From Kitasatospora aureofaciens (GTDB lineage: Bacteria; Actinomycetota; Actinomycetes; Streptomycetales; Streptomycetaceae): 64,000 nucleotides of DNA. How positions within the stretch are numbered: the stretch's first letter is position 1; every line of letters begins with the position of its first letter. This document shows, one piece after another, positions 1-7,059 of the stretch. The notes below the pieces were generated by a model that had not been told where the DNA came from, did not search any database, and saw nothing but the letters and a program-made list of their open reading frames with translations. The stretch is from the NCBI RefSeq assembly GCF_001188955.3, contig NZ_JPRF03000030.1, positions 29,183-93,182 on the forward strand, written 5' to 3'. The position numbers were made by a program, and so were the translations under genes.

Positions 1-90
1 CCCGCCCCGAGCCGAAGGACGCGCCGACATCGAAAGGGAGAAGCGAGGGAGCGACGGAGGAGAGAGGGAGCGCCGACCGTCGGTGTCGGA

Positions 91-813
91 TCAGGAGCGA
101 CCGGAGGCGAGCGGGCGAGTGGGTGCCGCCGGTTCCGCGTAGGCGCGCGGCCGGGCCACGGGTGCGACCGTCACCGTCGGGGTGACGGTGGTGGCCGTCG
201 GCGGCCCGGCCAGGACGGGCAGCCGCGGGGCCCGCGGCTTCGGCCGGTGGGTCCGCAGCAGGTGGCGCAGGCCGGGGACGAGGGCGAGGTGGGTGATCAC
301 CACGCCGAGCACGGCGAACAGTATGTGGTCCACGTTGAGCACGTGTCCGGGCGTCCAGGAGGAGAGGAACTCCAGGCCGGTCGCCAGCAGGGCGGAGACG
401 CCCGTGGTGCGCAGGAAGGACGGCAGCCAGGGGGCCCGGACCCGGCCGCCGGTCAGCGGGAGCAGGACGCCGAGCGGGGCGAGCAGCAGGAACTCGCCGA
501 CCACCTGCCAGGTGGTGGAGGAGCGGAGCGAGGCCAGCGGGGTGAGGTTGGCGTCGTACACCCAGGCGACCGGCAGCGGTCTGAGCACGAGCCAGAGCAC
601 CAGCGTCAGGTGGAGGGCCAGGCCCGCCAGCCCGGCCAGCCGGAGGGAATGGTGGACTGCCGCCGCCGGCCCGGTCTGGGGCCGCGCGCCGGAACGCCCG
701 TCGCGTGTCACGGGGCCCGTCCCATCTCGCTGCACGGCGGGAAGGACGTGAGCCGGTGGCGCGCCGGTTCCACCCCGGACGTGAACATTCCAGGGCGCGC
801 CCCCGTTTCCCAC
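91..813 (-). CDS. VanZ-like integral membrane protein
   Basis: A 240-residue protein with about four hydrophobic segments (roughly residues 55-80, 102-121, 137-153 and 160-180) after an N-terminal tail of about 50 polar residues. The pattern of a polar NLTPL stretch after the first helix, a Glu in the third helix and VDHILF before the last helix fits the VanZ-like family. The founding member affects teicoplanin resistance, but most actinomycete members have no known substrate. A Pro/Ala/Thr-rich tail of about 50 residues follows the last helix. The gene lies 4 bases downstream of the lipoprotein gene and may be cotranscribed with the afsQ genes. The true start could be internal, because the first 50 residues look disordered. 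Confidence 0.75.
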   Translation of the reverse strand: MGNGGAPWNVHVRGGTGAPPAHVLPAVQRDGTGPVTRDGRSGARPQTGPAAAVHHSLRLAGLAGLALHLTLVLWLVLRPLPVAWVYDANLTPLASLRSSTTWQVVGEFLLLAPLGVLLPLTGGRVRAPWLPSFLRTTGVSALLATGLEFLSSWTPGHVLNVDHILFAVLGVVITHLALVPGLRHLLRTHRPKPRAPRLPVLAGPPTATTVTPTVTVAPVARPRAYAEPAAPTRPLASGRS

Positions 814-817
814 TCCG

Positions 818-1138
818 CTACCGGCACGGCGCGGACGTCGGCACCGCGCTGAACACGTTGTCCGGCGGTGGCGAGCCCGGCGGCACCGGGGTCGGCGAGG
901 GGCTCGGACTGACGCCCGCCTTGGCCGCGCCGCGGGCCGGGCCGGGGGTCGGGGCCGGGACGGTCGGGGTGGCCAGGGCGGTCGGTATGTGCGGGGCGGT
1001 CGGGCAGGCCGTCCGGCTGGCGGGTGCGCCGGCGTCGACCGGTACGGCGGTCGGCCGGATGCCGCAGCCGGAGGCCAGGGCGAGCAGGAACAGCACGCCG
1101 GCGGTGCGGCGCAGGGTGGTGCGGGTGGGGGAGGTCAC
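818..1138 (-). CDS. Small Pro/Thr-rich lipoprotein downstream of afsQ2
   Basis: A 106-residue protein starting at GTG. The N-terminus has a short Arg-containing region, a hydrophobic core and a lipobox ending LASGC with the lipidated Cys at residue 25, so it should be a membrane-anchored secreted lipoprotein. The remainder is low-complexity Pro/Thr/Ala with three further Cys and no recognised domain. The GTG start overlaps the TGA of the histidine kinase by four bases (GTGA), indicating translational coupling. This makes it a candidate accessory or sensing partner of AfsQ2, which is inference from position only. The same reading frame runs open far upstream, but that part is a shadow of the kinase gene. 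Confidence 0.75.
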   Translation of the reverse strand: MTSPTRTTLRRTAGVLFLLALASGCGIRPTAVPVDAGAPASRTACPTAPHIPTALATPTVPAPTPGPARGAAKAGVSPSPSPTPVPPGSPPPDNVFSAVPTSAPCR

Positions 1139-2676
1139 GTGGCGTCCTTGTGCTCGTCGTCGCCGGCGGGGCCGCCTTCGGCCCCGCCCGCGGACGGCGG
1201 CGGTGGTGGGGTCAGTGGCAGGGTGAGGGTGAACACCGCGCCGACCTCCCCGTTCGCCGCCGTGATCGTCCCCCCGTGGATCTGTGCGTTGGCCATGGCG
1301 ATGGACAGGCCCAGGCCGCTGCCCTCCGAGCGGGCCCGCCCCCGGTCGGCCTTGTAGAAGCGGTCGAAGACGTGCGGCAGCACGTCCTCGGGGATGCCGG
1401 GGCCGCTGTCGGAGACCTCGACCACGACCGTGTCCTCGGTCTGCCGGACCTTGACCCGCACGGGCGAGCCGCCGTGCTTGAGGGCGTTGCCGATCAGGTT
1501 GGCGAAGACCACGTCGAGTCGGCGCGGGTCGACCACGGCCAGGATGCCGCGCGGGGCGTCCAGTTCGACCGCGTCGTACCAGGCCCGGCCGTCGATGCAG
1601 GACATGATCAGGTCGGCGACGTCCACCTCGTCGGCGACCAGCTTGGCGGTGCCCGCGTCGAAGCGGGTGACCTCCATCAGGTTCTCCACCAGGTCGGACA
1701 GCCGCCGGGTCTCGCTGACCACGAGCCGGACGGCCGGCTCGATCATCGGGTCCAGCGACTCGGCCTCGTCCTCCAGGATGTCGGTCACCGCGGTCATCGC
1801 GGTCAGCGGGGTGCGCAGCTCGTGCGACATGTCGGCGACGAACCGCCGGCTCTGCGCCTCGCGCGCGCTCAGCTCCTCGACCTGCTCGTGCAGCGACTCC
1901 GCGGCCCGGTTGAACGTCCTGGCCAGGTCGGCGAGTTCGTCCGAGCCCTCGACCTCCAGCCGGGTGTCCAGGTGGCCCTCGCCGAGCCGCTTGGCGGCCT
2001 CGCCGAGCCGCTTGACCGGCCGCAGCACGGTCGCCGAGGCGGCCTGGGCGAGCAGTGCCGAGCCGATCAGTGCCAGCAGCGTCGCGATGGCCAGCGACCA
2101 GCCCAGCGTGTTGAGATCGGCCCGCTCGTTCTCCAGCGACTTGAACATGTACGCCGTCGGACCGTTCGGCAGCACCTTGGTGCCGCCGATCACGAACGGG
2201 CGGCCCTGCAGGTTCTGCCGCTGCCAGTACAGGTGGTACGGGTACGGGTTGCTCTCGGTGACCTCGCGCGGCTTGGCGACGGTGGACTGCAGCGGCGCCG
2301 GGACGTCGGCCAGGGTGAAGTGCGTCGGGTCGGAGGAGGCCGGGCACTCCGGGTGCGCCCCGTCCACCACGACCACGTCGTAGGTCAGGCCGGAGCTCGC
2401 CACGGTGGAGGCCAGCGCGGCGAGCTCCGGACAACTGGCGTTCAGCGGCAGGTCGGAGACGTTGCGGCTGAGCGAGACCCGGAAGTCGTTCAGCGCGGTG
2501 TCCTGGGCGCGCTTGAGCACCGCGTCGCGGTTCAGCCAGTACGCGATGCCGGAGGCCGAGACGGCGGCGAGCAGCGCGACGGCCGCGAACACCGCGATCA
2601 GCCGCACCCGCAGGGAGCGCAGCCGTCGCCACCGGCCGGACGAGAACCGCCGGGCAGTCTGCTGATGGTCAGTCAC
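1135..2676 (-). CDS. afsQ2: Sensor histidine kinase AfsQ2
   Basis: A 513-residue membrane sensor kinase. It has TM1 at about residues 25-48, an extracytoplasmic sensor region of about 140 residues with two Cys (about 82 and 111), TM2 at about 191-215, and a HAMP linker. The HisKA segment has the phosphoacceptor His at 285 in SHELRTPLTAM. The HATPase domain shows NLIGNALKHGG (N box), DSGPGIPEDV (G1) and GSGLGLSIA (G2). It phosphorylates the adjacent response regulator AfsQ1. In S. coelicolor this pair responds to nitrogen-related conditions and affects antibiotic production and development. The gene starts 40 bases downstream of afsQ1 on the same strand. The name rests on the near-identity of AfsQ1 as remembered and on the neighbouring sigQ. 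Confidence 0.9.
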   Translation of the reverse strand: MTDHQQTARRFSSGRWRRLRSLRVRLIAVFAAVALLAAVSASGIAYWLNRDAVLKRAQDTALNDFRVSLSRNVSDLPLNASCPELAALASTVASSGLTYDVVVVDGAHPECPASSDPTHFTLADVPAPLQSTVAKPREVTESNPYPYHLYWQRQNLQGRPFVIGGTKVLPNGPTAYMFKSLENERADLNTLGWSLAIATLLALIGSALLAQAASATVLRPVKRLGEAAKRLGEGHLDTRLEVEGSDELADLARTFNRAAESLHEQVEELSAREAQSRRFVADMSHELRTPLTAMTAVTDILEDEAESLDPMIEPAVRLVVSETRRLSDLVENLMEVTRFDAGTAKLVADEVDVADLIMSCIDGRAWYDAVELDAPRGILAVVDPRRLDVVFANLIGNALKHGGSPVRVKVRQTEDTVVVEVSDSGPGIPEDVLPHVFDRFYKADRGRARSEGSGLGLSIAMANAQIHGGTITAANGEVGAVFTLTLPLTPPPPPSAGGAEGGPAGDDEHKDAT

Positions 2677-2716
2677 AAGAGCCTGTCGTCGTACGGGAGT
2701 TCAGAATGGAATGGGA

Positions 2717-3394
2717 TCAGGCCGGCGGGTCCAGCCGGTAGCCGACGCCGCGCACGGTGCGGATCAGCGTCGGCGCGGACGGCACGTCCTCGACCTTGGC
2801 CCGCAGCCGCTGCACGCAGGCGTCCACCAGGCGGGAGTCGCCGAGGTAGTCGTGCTCCCAGACCAGCCGCAGCAGCTGCTGGCGGGAGAGCGCCTGGCCG
2901 GGGCGGCGGCTGAGCTCCAGCAGCAGTCGCAGTTCGGTCGGGGTGAGCTGGAGGTCCTGGCCGTCCTTGGTGACGGTCATCGCGGCCCGGTCGATCACCA
3001 CGCTGCCGTAGGCGGAGGAGTCCGAGCTCTCCCGCTCGCCGCGCCGCAGCACCGCCCGGATCCGGGCGTCCAGCACGCGCGGTTGCACCGGCTTCACCAC
3101 GTAGTCGTCGGCGCCGGACTCCAGGCCCACGACCACGTCGATGTCGTCGGAGCGCGCGGTGAGCAGGATGATCGGCAGCTGGTCGGTGCGGCGGATCCGA
3201 CGGCAGACCTCGAAGCCGTCGATGCCGGGCAGCATCACGTCCAGCACGATCAGGTCGGGCCGCTGCTCCTTGAAGAGCCTCAGACCGTCCTCGCCGGAGG
3301 CGGCGGTGGCCACGCGGTGGCCCTGGCGGGTGAGGGCGAGTTCGAGGCCGGTCCGGATGGCGTCGTCGTCCTCGATCAGTAGGAGGAAAGGCAC
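2717..3394 (-). CDS. afsQ1: OmpR-family response regulator AfsQ1
   Basis: A 225-residue response regulator. The receiver domain carries the acidic pair EDDD near residue 9, the phosphoacceptor Asp in LIVLDVMLPG (about 52), the LLTAR Thr and the VVKPV Lys. An OmpR/PhoB winged helix covers about residues 130-222. The GTG start at 3394 gives VPFLLLIEDDD, which matches how AfsQ1 begins; the longer open frame upstream has no support and no domain. I recognise the sequence as AfsQ1 because long stretches match the S. coelicolor protein from memory. It acts on GTnAC-N6-GTnAC boxes, and one lies in the intergenic region shared with sigQ. Confidence 0.93.
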   Translation of the reverse strand: MPFLLLIEDDDAIRTGLELALTRQGHRVATAASGEDGLRLFKEQRPDLIVLDVMLPGIDGFEVCRRIRRTDQLPIILLTARSDDIDVVVGLESGADDYVVKPVQPRVLDARIRAVLRRGERESSDSSAYGSVVIDRAAMTVTKDGQDLQLTPTELRLLLELSRRPGQALSRQQLLRLVWEHDYLGDSRLVDACVQRLRAKVEDVPSAPTLIRTVRGVGYRLDPPA

Positions 3395-3524
3395 GGGCCC
3401 ATTTTGGCTTACCGGAAGCGCCGAATCACCCCCCGGATCGGTCACCGCCCGTACGGGAACCGGAAGAAGGGCCGCCGGCGTCCGGTACGGAGGGAGCCGG
3501 ACCGGGACGAAGGGCCCGCCCCCT

Positions 3525-3540
3525 GTGACACCCCTGTGAC
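3525..3540. promoter_or_regulatory. AfsQ1-type operator between afsQ1 and sigQ
   Basis: Two GTGAC half sites, at 3525-3529 and 3536-3540, are separated by exactly six bases. This is a perfect match to the reported AfsQ1 consensus GTnAC-N6-GTnAC. The box lies about 130 bases upstream of both afsQ1 (leftward) and sigQ (rightward), so it could control either or both. No other sequence feature was recognised in the 272-base intergenic region. Confidence 0.8.
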
Positions 3541-3666
3541 AGTCGGCGGACAGCGCCATCACAACCGGCGGGCAGGATTTTCCATGTCGCCGCAGGACAG
3601 CGGGCCGCAAGGGCCGGCTGGAGGGCGGCAACAGGAACCGCTCGTACCGAACCAAGGGGGCGCACG

Positions 3667-4632
3667 ATGAACGCCATGCTTCAGACCCGGACCAACCCGG
3701 CTGTCCGCACCGCGCGTTCGTCAGCGACCACCCACCGGACCCGGTACGAGATCAGGACCGACGAGAACTCCGGTGCCGTGACCGTACGGGGGTGCGCGCA
3801 CAGCACCGGTGGAAACCCTGTCGCCCGCCGGGTGAGCGGCGGCGGCAGGACGGGGGAGCTGTACGGGGTCGGCCGACTGGGGAGTGCGGTCGACTCCGCC
3901 AACACCCTCACGCTGCGGGGGATCCTCCCCGTCCGCGCCGAGGGCAAGGACAGCCGGGGGAACAACGGCCTGCGGGCGGTCGGTTCGGGGGAGCCGGCCG
4001 GTCGCGAGGCCGCCGGTGCGACGCTGTTGCGGCTGAACCCCGCACCGGCCCGCACCGCCGAGGCGGGACAGGGAGACGCGCAGGGGGAGCACTCGGCCGT
4101 CGCGGAGGACCACATCACTGAGTTCACCGCGTACGTGCGCGAGCGCCGCGCCTCCCTGTACGCCACGGCGTACCACCTCACCGGTGACCGCTACGAGGCC
4201 GAGGACCTGCTGCAGAGCGCGCTCTTCAGCACCTACCGCGCCTGGGGCCGGATCACCGACAAGGCCGCGGTCGGGGGCTACCTCCGCCGCACCATGACCA
4301 ACCTGCACATCTCCGCCTGGCGGCGCCGCAAGGTCAACGAGTACCCGACCGAGGAGCTGCCGGAGACGGCCGGCGACACCGACGCGATGGGCGGCACCGA
4401 GCTGCGCACCGTGCTCTGGCAGGCGCTGGCGAAGCTGCCGGAGAACCAGCGGACCATGCTGGTGCTGCGGTACTACGAGGGCAAGACCGACCCGGAGATC
4501 GCCGACGTGCTGGGGATCAGCGTCGGCACGGTCAAGAGCAGCATCTGGCGCGCGCTGCGCCGGCTTCGCGACGACGAGCACCTGAACAAGTCGGGCGACA
4601 CCGTCCGGGCGTTCGGCGAGCTGGTCGCGTAG
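3667..4632 (+). CDS. sigQ: ECF sigma factor SigQ (SigE family) with long N-terminal extension
   Basis: A protein of 321 residues if it starts at the ATG at 3667, which follows an AAGGGGG ribosome-binding site. Residues from about 155 to the end form a complete ECF sigma factor of the SigE family. Region 2 contains ASLYATAYHLTGDRYEAEDL; region 4 contains LPENQRTMLVLRYYEGKTDPEIADVLGIS read over its length. The first 150 residues or so are Gly/Arg/Ala-rich and resemble no domain, so translation might start inside, for example near the conserved core. The gene is divergent from afsQ1, as sigQ is in S. coelicolor, where SigQ antagonises or is controlled by AfsQ1/Q2. The stop codon lies in a 12-bp tandem duplication. 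Confidence 0.85.
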   Translation: MNAMLQTRTNPAVRTARSSATTHRTRYEIRTDENSGAVTVRGCAHSTGGNPVARRVSGGGRTGELYGVGRLGSAVDSANTLTLRGILPVRAEGKDSRGNNGLRAVGSGEPAGREAAGATLLRLNPAPARTAEAGQGDAQGEHSAVAEDHITEFTAYVRERRASLYATAYHLTGDRYEAEDLLQSALFSTYRAWGRITDKAAVGGYLRRTMTNLHISAWRRRKVNEYPTEELPETAGDTDAMGGTELRTVLWQALAKLPENQRTMLVLRYYEGKTDPEIADVLGISVGTVKSSIWRALRRLRDDEHLNKSGDTVRAFGELVA

Positions 4633-4650
4633 GACCACGCGTAGGACCAG
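4627..4650. repeat. 12-bp tandem duplication containing the sigQ stop codon
   Basis: Two adjacent 12-base units, GCGTAGGACCAC and GCGTAGGACCAG, cover the last codon and TAG stop of sigQ. Because the unit is 12 bases, the second copy places a second in-frame TAG four codons downstream. Confidence 0.85.
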
Positions 4651-4756
4651 GGGGACAGGACTCCCGTCGGGGGACGGGTAGCGGACGGTTACGGTTCGGG
4701 GGCGCCGGCTCGGGGGAGCGGTGCCTGTGGGGAGCCGAGGCCGTTCGGCAGGCGAC

Positions 4757-4785
4757 GGCCCGGTGCGGGGGAGACGCACCGGGCC
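4757..4785. terminator. Bidirectional terminator hairpin between sigQ and the uridine kinase-like gene
   Basis: A perfect 11-base-pair stem (4757-4767 with 4775-4785) with a seven-base loop lies between two convergent genes. There is no U tract, which is usual for terminators in high-GC actinomycetes. Confidence 0.75.
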
Positions 4786-4844
4786 CGTCGTCGTTCTCGT
4801 CGGCGGGCCGCCGTTCCGTCGGCCCGGCTTTCCGCCGCCGGCGT

Positions 4845-5483
4845 TCAGGCCGCGGAGAGCTCCAGCGGCCCGGCCGCCGCGCGAACCCGCCGCTCGGCCT
4901 CCGCTCCGGCGCACGGGTACGAGCCGAGTTCGACCTGCCGGCCGACGATGGCCCGCTCGGCCCGCATCAGCCGGAAGCCCCGGCGCAGCAGCACCGGCAG
5001 CGACTTGCGGCCCTCGCGGACGTCCCGGCGCAGTCGACGCCAGGCCGTGGTGAGCGCGCCGTTGCGCAGGCACAGGGCGTCCCCGAGCAGGCCCTCGGCC
5101 GCGCACTCGGCGACGATCTCGGCGGCGAATATGCCCTCGGCGATGAACGCGGTCGCGCCGCCCAGGTCCAGCGGGCGGGTGGAGACCCGGCCGTTGTCCG
5201 GGATCGAGTACACCGGCACCTCGGTGCGCCCCTGCTCGTACAGTGCGCGGATGGCGGCGACGGCCTGGTCGCGGTGCCAGGCGAGCGGGGAGTCCCAGTC
5301 CACGGCGCCGTCGGGCAGCCGGGGCAGGGTGGGGTCGTCCCCGTCCTTGTAGAAGTCGTCCAGCTGGAGCACCGGCAGCCCGCTGCGCTCGGCCAGCGAG
5401 GACTTCCCCGATCCGGAGGGCCCGGAGAGCAGGATCACCCGGGCATGGGCCGTCGGCGCGGGATTCATGGGGGAGTCACTCAC
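4845..5483 (-). CDS. Uridine kinase-like P-loop nucleoside kinase
   Basis: About 207-212 residues. A Walker A motif GPSGSGKSS lies near the N-terminus, followed by VLQLDDFYKDGDDPTLP, the substrate-binding pattern of uridine/cytidine kinase-like proteins, and AFIAEGIFAAEI for Walker B. It would phosphorylate a nucleoside or a related small molecule with ATP. Start choice is open: GTG at 5483 (used here) or ATG at 5468, both with weak ribosome-binding sites. The conserved core begins just after the ATG. It is read toward the terminator shared with sigQ. The nearby deoC, PNP and phosphopentomutase-like genes support a nucleoside salvage role. Confidence 0.8.
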   Translation of the reverse strand: MSDSPMNPAPTAHARVILLSGPSGSGKSSLAERSGLPVLQLDDFYKDGDDPTLPRLPDGAVDWDSPLAWHRDQAVAAIRALYEQGRTEVPVYSIPDNGRVSTRPLDLGGATAFIAEGIFAAEIVAECAAEGLLGDALCLRNGALTTAWRRLRRDVREGRKSLPVLLRRGFRLMRAERAIVGRQVELGSYPCAGAEAERRVRAAAGPLELSAA

Positions 5484-5530
5484 GGGACACCAGTCTGACG
5501 CATCCCGGCCGGTTGCCGAAACCGTCCGGC

Positions 5531-5938
5531 TCACACCTTCTGCGTCTCGGGACGGGCGAAGGCGAGGTGGACCACCGGCAGGTAGCGGCTGTCGACCTGG
5601 AGGTACACCGGGCGGCCGCCCCCGGGCGGCTGGTAGGCGGTGGCGGCCCAGTCCTGGGAGTGCCAGGTGTCGGGCTCGGGCTCGTGGAAGGTGCCCCCGG
5701 TGGGCAGATCGACGTGACCAAGGACACGGAAGCCGAAGCTCACCGCCGCGGCACCCGGGGTGATGCCCAACCTGCCGTTGACGTACACGCGTTGCCAGCC
5801 GGGCCGCTCGGACCGGGCCGAACAGGGCACCCGTACCGGCTTCCCCGCGGCCAGTCGGCGGCGGACCCGGGCCACGTGCCACCTGCGGACGAACCCGTCC
5901 GCGAACAGCGGCATCAGCTCGGCGATCAACTCTCCCAC
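5531..5938 (-). CDS. Conserved actinobacterial protein of unknown function
   Basis: 135 residues with no signal peptide and no membrane segment. It has a short helical N-terminus (MGELIAELMPLFADGF), a basic stretch (VARVRRRLAAGK), then a beta-rich region with several Trp and Tyr residues. It looks like a small soluble cytoplasmic protein. It lies between the uridine kinase-like gene and the aldehyde dehydrogenase operon, on the same strand, but is separated from the latter by a strong terminator. I do not recognise a family function. Confidence 0.65.
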   Translation of the reverse strand: MGELIAELMPLFADGFVRRWHVARVRRRLAAGKPVRVPCSARSERPGWQRVYVNGRLGITPGAAAVSFGFRVLGHVDLPTGGTFHEPEPDTWHSQDWAATAYQPPGGGRPVYLQVDSRYLPVVHLAFARPETQKV

Positions 5939-6033
5939 GGCGCCCCCCCTCGACGGTGTCGGTACCGAGGATTGTGGTCCGGACGCATGCGCACGGCGAG
6001 CGCCGAAAGTCGGCGGGAACGGTGACGAAAGTC

Positions 6034-6071
6034 GACGGACCCGCGCCAGGGGGGAGAGGCGCGGGTCCGTC
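6034..6071. terminator. Terminator of the deoC-aldehyde dehydrogenase operon
   Basis: A perfect 14-base-pair stem (6034-6047 with 6058-6071) with a ten-base purine-rich loop begins 83 bases downstream of the last gene of the operon. Confidence 0.75.
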
Positions 6072-6153
6072 CAATGACCGCCCGGGCCCTGGGGGGAGAG
6101 GGCGCTGGGGACGGCCAGTCTGTGGAGTTGTGACGCGGTGGAGCGGGGGAGGG

Positions 6154-7059
6154 TCAGATCCCCATCGGGTGCCAGACCGTCTTCGTCTCCAGGAACGAGA
6201 GTAGCCGGTCCGTACCGGGCGCATTGGTCCAGTCCTGGGCGAACGGGTCCAGCTCCGGACGGACCACCCGCTTCAGGGTATCGGCGGCGGCGGCCTCCAG
6301 GGCGGCCGCCGCGCCGGGGCCGTCGGCGGCGATGGCCCCGGTGAGGTCCAGCGCGTTGACGTCCTGGTGCGAGGCCAGGGTGGGGGCGATGTCCGCGGTA
6401 CGGCCCGAGATGATGTTGACCACGCCGCCCGGGACGTCCGAGGTGGCGAGCACCTCGCCCAGCGACAGCGCGGGCAGCGGGGCGTCCGCGGCGGCCGCGA
6501 CCACGACCGTGTTGCCGGTGGCGATCGCCGGGGCGATCACCGAGACCAGGCCGAGCAGCGAGTGCCCGTACCCGGCCTGTGGGGCGACGATCCCGACCAC
6601 GCCGGTGGGCTCCGGGGTGGAGAGGTTGAAGTACGGCCCGGCGACGGGGTTGGCGCCGCCCGCGATCTGGGCGACCTTGTCCGTCCAGCCCGCGTACCAG
6701 ACCCAGCGGTCGATCGCGGCGTCCACCAGCGCGGCGGCCTTCTTCGGGCCGACGCCCTCGGAGAGCGACACCTCGGCGGCGAACTGCTCGCGCCGGCCCT
6801 GCAGCATCTCGGCCACCCGGTACAGCACCTGGCCGCGGTTGTACGCGGTGGTGCCGGCCCAGCCCTTGACCGCCGCGCGGGCGGCCAGGACGGCGTCACG
6901 GGCGTCCTTGCGGGTGCCCAGCGGGGCGTTGGCGAGCCACTCGCCCTTCGAGTCGGTCACCTCGTACACCCGTCCGCTCTCGGAGCGCGGGAACTTCCCG
7001 CCGACGTACAGCTTGTAGGTCTTGAGGACGTCAAGACGCGCAAAGGTCGTGTCAGACAT
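6154..7059 (-). CDS. Truncated aldehyde dehydrogenase-like protein, probably without catalytic residues
   Basis: 301 residues from the ATG at 7059, which has a GGAGG site and overlaps the stop of the preceding dehydrogenase by 8 bases. It resembles the N-terminal, NAD-binding part of an aldehyde dehydrogenase (GNTVVV, VPGGVVNIISG) but is far shorter than the usual 480-500 residues. No segment matches the family's catalytic Cys or the ELGGK catalytic Glu region. The PWNF motif of active enzymes is replaced by PQAG. It may be a non-catalytic partner of the full-length enzyme encoded immediately upstream. The end looks natural rather than frameshifted, since I recall a similar pair in other Streptomyces. 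Confidence 0.75.
   Translation of the reverse strand: MSDTTFARLDVLKTYKLYVGGKFPRSESGRVYEVTDSKGEWLANAPLGTRKDARDAVLAARAAVKGWAGTTAYNRGQVLYRVAEMLQGRREQFAAEVSLSEGVGPKKAAALVDAAIDRWVWYAGWTDKVAQIAGGANPVAGPYFNLSTPEPTGVVGIVAPQAGYGHSLLGLVSVIAPAIATGNTVVVAAAADAPLPALSLGEVLATSDVPGGVVNIISGRTADIAPTLASHQDVNALDLTGAIAADGPGAAAALEAAAADTLKRVVRPELDPFAQDWTNAPGTDRLLSFLETKTVWHPMGI

Noticed and set aside
1024..2913. Plus-strand 600-codon open frame across afsQ2
   Set aside because: Composition is Arg/Ala/Gly/Gln-rich without domains, typical of a shadow frame opposite a real high-GC gene.
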